Under the pieces are notes generated by a model. It searched no databases. It saw only the letters and a list, made by a program, of their open reading frames with translations, and was not told where the DNA came from. Of a stretch of DNA of 18,272 bases, positions 15,816 to 18,272 are shown piece by piece (position 1 is the stretch's first letter; the number at the start of each line of letters is the position of its first letter). This DNA is from Methanobacteriota archaeon (GTDB lineage Archaea; Methanobacteriota; Methanobacteria; Methanobacteriales; Methanobacteriaceae), in contig JAEZRD010000109.1 of NCBI GenBank assembly GCA_023440975.1, positions 1 through 18,272 on the forward strand. Reading direction: 5' to 3'. Made by a program: the position numbers and the translations under genes.

Positions 15816-15826
15816 ATCTTCATCCT

Positions 15827-15843
15827 TTTTTTATTTTATTTAA
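15827..15843 (+). terminator. T-tract terminator after ZR4
   Basis: CCTTTTTTTATTTTATTT begins about a dozen bases after the ZR4 stop, ahead of the convergent FUSC gene. The rest of the 153-base gap shows no gene or clear structure. Confidence 0.45.
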
Positions 15844-15968
15844 TTAAAGAAACCTATTATAAAATAAGTACTTATACTTCTAACTATCAATATTTTTTGT
15901 TCTACTTTTTTTATTAAAGTTCGTGATATAATTTTCAATGGTTTAAATACTTGGAATGTATATGAGTT

Positions 15969-18023
15969 TCATAACATTTGATTAAAACGACTGAAAGTTT
16001 GAGTTTTCTCACCACTTTTAACCAAATCATAAACCATTTCCATATCATCATAAATCCATTTAAAATATCGTAACAAAATAATATCCTCATTATTTGTATA
16101 ATTAGTTTCTAAATCATTAACCGCATTTTCTAGCTCTTCAAACTCTTCATCAAAATCCATAACCTCTCCTTTTAAAATAGCATTATTAAGTTTAGAATAA
16201 AAATTATCAAAAAGATTTATAGCTTTCTCAAATTCAAAATCTTTATCAGTAGAATTAATGTACCTATTAAGACTTAAAAAATTCCCTTTTATCTGATTAA
16301 GTGAACTACTTAATTCAATAATTAAATCTATATCCTTATCAATGTTAACATATTCTTCACTAATACGATCTATGGAAGAGCTAATAACTAAATTATTTTT
16401 ATGAATTAACTTTTGATCTATTAAACTCTTCTTGCTTTCTCTAGTTAAAATATGAACCATCAAATCTTTACTAAGACTAATCTTCTTAGCAAGTAAAATA
16501 CTTAAATTATTTTCTTGAGAATTAGGTAATATAAACATTCCCACAACAAAACTAATAATAGCACCTATAGCAGTACCAAAAATACGGTATGCTGCTTGAG
16601 ATACTAATAAGTTAGTTGGTTGGATGAAAACCACCATCATCATAGCGAAAAATATACCAATACTATAATTGTTTTGCATATATGCATAGAATAATGCCAT
16701 TGTAATAATAGCTAAAATTGGAATAGCAAATGATAAATTAAGATTCATTAAAGGTATGGCTATTAAAGTTGCACAGGTTGAACCTGCTAGTGTGACTATA
16801 ATCCTTTTAATAACTGTGATTTTTGTGAATTTTTCATCAGGTTTCATGGTGAAGAAACTGCTTATTGTAGCAGCAAATTGAAGTACATCTCCAGTAATTA
16901 AATCAAAAATAAATGCAATATTAGTTGCGATAGCAAATCGTATACCATAACGCACATTAATATTTTTCATGGTCAAGTCATCTTTTATACTATCCCACTC
17001 ATTTTTCTCCATATTCTTAGGTAATGGTATTCTTTCTTCTGTAAATGCTCCAGTTAGTGCTAAATTAAGTTTTGTGAAAATTTTTAAATAGTGATTGATT
17101 GTTTTTTTAACATTTAAATATTCAGGTGTTGAACTTTCAATTTTATCAATTTTTTTGGCAGTTTCACGTAATTCTGTAAGATTTAAAATCATGCCCACAT
17201 CAGTATTATGCAATATTGCATTACTAATTTGATTTTGTAACTTGTTTATTTCTAATATAAATTTATTGAAATATTCCTTTTTTTCTTGGTTTATATCTTC
17301 TGTTACATGTTCAAGGTTGAATCTTGTAATCATTAGTTTCATTGCCATTTCTATAAGAGTGAATGTTCTATCAGTTTCATCTGCTTCTAGAATAATGGTT
17401 CTATTTTTTATAAAATCATCATATTTTATATTAGGAGAGTATAAATCTGCAAGCATTTTTGATTTACTAGGATCATGTTGTAAGTATTTGAAAAAGAGTG
17501 TTGGTGTTGTTTCTAAGAATATTGCAAATGCACCTATAGTTCCACAATATGCTGCAAGATGTATAATATGTAAGATACTCATTCCGGGAGTTATATTTAA
17601 CACATTGTTTAATACTATATTCAAGTTAATGAAATAAATGAACATAGTGAATAATCCTACTGTTCGACTTAATCCTCCACGTATACTCATTATTATGAAG
17701 AATATTAACCATAAGATGAAAAATAGTATTGCAATAAGTAAGTTTGTTGTTGCTAGTGCAGCTGTGAAAACTGCTATTCCTCCAGAGCAAATCATCATTA
17801 CTGCATATTTGCTTAAGGTTTTCACTGGAAATGGAGTGTTTACAAGTAATCCTATTAATATACTGGTAATAATAAAAAGGTAAATAAGTTGTGGAAACAA
17901 AAGGTAACCTAATCCAACTGATAAAAATAGTCCTGCTAACATATTTAGCATTTTTGACCAATCTGGTCTTCTTTCAGAAGTGATTAGTCTTTTGAGTCTG
18001 TTTTTATAACTTATTTTTTCCAT
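15969..18023 (-). CDS. FUSC-family membrane protein (aromatic acid/fusaric acid resistance-like exporter)
   Basis: The 684-residue protein has a hydrophobic block of about six spans (residues 25-175), a soluble helical region (about 175-350), a second hydrophobic block (about 355-500, including YGIRFAIATNIAFIFD, FFTMKPDEKFTKITVIKRI and a final GAIISFVVGMFILPN), and a long helical C-terminal domain. This duplicated membrane/soluble layout and the second-block motif match the FUSC/YccS/AaeB group, linked to export of aromatic acids or other toxic compounds. The substrate is unknown. The ATG at 18021-18023 has a strong GGAGGT (18035-18040, minus strand). An MFS exporter ends 75 bases upstream on the same strand, so the two may form an efflux operon. 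Confidence 0.85.
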   Translation of the reverse strand: MEKISYKNRLKRLITSERRPDWSKMLNMLAGLFLSVGLGYLLFPQLIYLFIITSILIGLLVNTPFPVKTLSKYAVMMICSGGIAVFTAALATTNLLIAILFFILWLIFFIIMSIRGGLSRTVGLFTMFIYFINLNIVLNNVLNITPGMSILHIIHLAAYCGTIGAFAIFLETTPTLFFKYLQHDPSKSKMLADLYSPNIKYDDFIKNRTIILEADETDRTFTLIEMAMKLMITRFNLEHVTEDINQEKKEYFNKFILEINKLQNQISNAILHNTDVGMILNLTELRETAKKIDKIESSTPEYLNVKKTINHYLKIFTKLNLALTGAFTEERIPLPKNMEKNEWDSIKDDLTMKNINVRYGIRFAIATNIAFIFDLITGDVLQFAATISSFFTMKPDEKFTKITVIKRIIVTLAGSTCATLIAIPLMNLNLSFAIPILAIITMALFYAYMQNNYSIGIFFAMMMVVFIQPTNLLVSQAAYRIFGTAIGAIISFVVGMFILPNSQENNLSILLAKKISLSKDLMVHILTRESKKSLIDQKLIHKNNLVISSSIDRISEEYVNIDKDIDLIIELSSSLNQIKGNFLSLNRYINSTDKDFEFEKAINLFDNFYSKLNNAILKGEVMDFDEEFEELENAVNDLETNYTNNEDIILLRYFKWIYDDMEMVYDLVKSGEKTQTFSRFNQML

Positions 18024-18098
18024 TAGTATTTATTACCTCCAAGAAAAAGTAGTTAATTAATAATATACTATTTTGTTTTTACTATTTTATAATGTTAG

Positions 18099-18272
18099 TT
18101 ATTCATTTATTTTTCTAACATTATCATTATAGATATATTTAATAATAAGTAATAATGCTATTATCATTAAGCCTACTTGTAAGAGGAAGCTCATGTTAAT
18201 TCCAATACAATCTACTGCTCTATTTGTACTAAATATTGTAACCACTGCCACTAATATGCTGGTTCCTAAAGC
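18099..18272 (-). CDS. C-terminus of an MFS drug-type exporter (5' part outside window)
   Basis: On the minus strand the frame is open from the window edge for 57 residues to a TAA at 18099-18101. It begins ALGTSILVAVVTIFSTNRA, has a final hydrophobic segment (about residues 28-48) and a short charged tail ending RKINE. The opening resembles the GTAI-type segment before the last span in 14-span DHA2 (EmrB/QacA-like) major facilitator exporters, followed by the last span. Because only the tail is visible, the family call is tentative, though a polytopic transporter is clear. It lies just upstream of the FUSC gene on the same strand. Confidence 0.6.
   Translation of the reverse strand, partial: ALGTSILVAVVTIFSTNRAVDCIGINMSFLLQVGLMIIALLLIIKYIYNDNVRKINE

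Noticed and set aside
17242..17883. Plus-strand frames of 131 and 81 codons, and a minus-strand frame of 111 codons, inside the FUSC gene
   Set aside because: All overlap the well-supported FUSC frame, have no ribosome sites or domains, and look like shadows of it.

Overview
The window is extremely AT-rich, with archaeal-style promoters (TATA-like boxes, no bacterial -35/-10 pairs), Shine-Dalgarno sites of the GGAGGTGAT type, frequent TTG starts and T-tract terminators. A pseudomurein-binding-like segment in one membrane protein points to a pseudomurein-walled methanogen (Methanobacteriales). Composition and gene content best fit Methanosphaera or a close relative such as Methanobrevibacter. 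This placement is inference; there is no rRNA or marker gene in the window.

Layout. (1) Positions 1-755 are the C-terminal end of a large DUF3320-type helicase-like protein that begins outside the window. (2) Positions 788-4519 hold a soluble multi-PAS HisKA_2 histidine kinase (HK1) followed by three small membrane proteins, each with a cytoplasmic four-cysteine zinc ribbon and one membrane segment (ZR1, ZR2, ZR3). (3) Positions 4700-5224 hold a divergently placed 63-residue protein on the minus strand, with unusually C-ending codons, and an intergenic region with three 16-bp repeats. (4) Positions 5225-7118 are a MarR regulator and a MATE exporter in one operon. (5) Positions 7320-15815 are four head-to-tail HK1 paralogues (HK2-HK5, each about 620 residues) followed by a fourth zinc-ribbon membrane protein (ZR4) with a cell-wall-binding-like C-terminus. 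(6) On the minus strand are a FUSC-family membrane protein (15969-18023) and, upstream of it, the C-terminus of an MFS drug-type exporter running off the window (18099-18272).

The main theme is a family of five cytosolic sensor kinases with well-conserved kinase cores and divergent PAS sensor halves, twice followed by zinc-ribbon membrane proteins. No response regulator is present, so the output is unknown; the repeated neighbourhood suggests, but does not show, a functional link between kinases and zinc-ribbon proteins. HK2 is broken by a frameshift in a run of eight A and has also lost both histidines of the phosphoacceptor motif. HK4 has lost one of the two. Two efflux modules (MarR-MATE and MFS-FUSC) flank the second kinase block.
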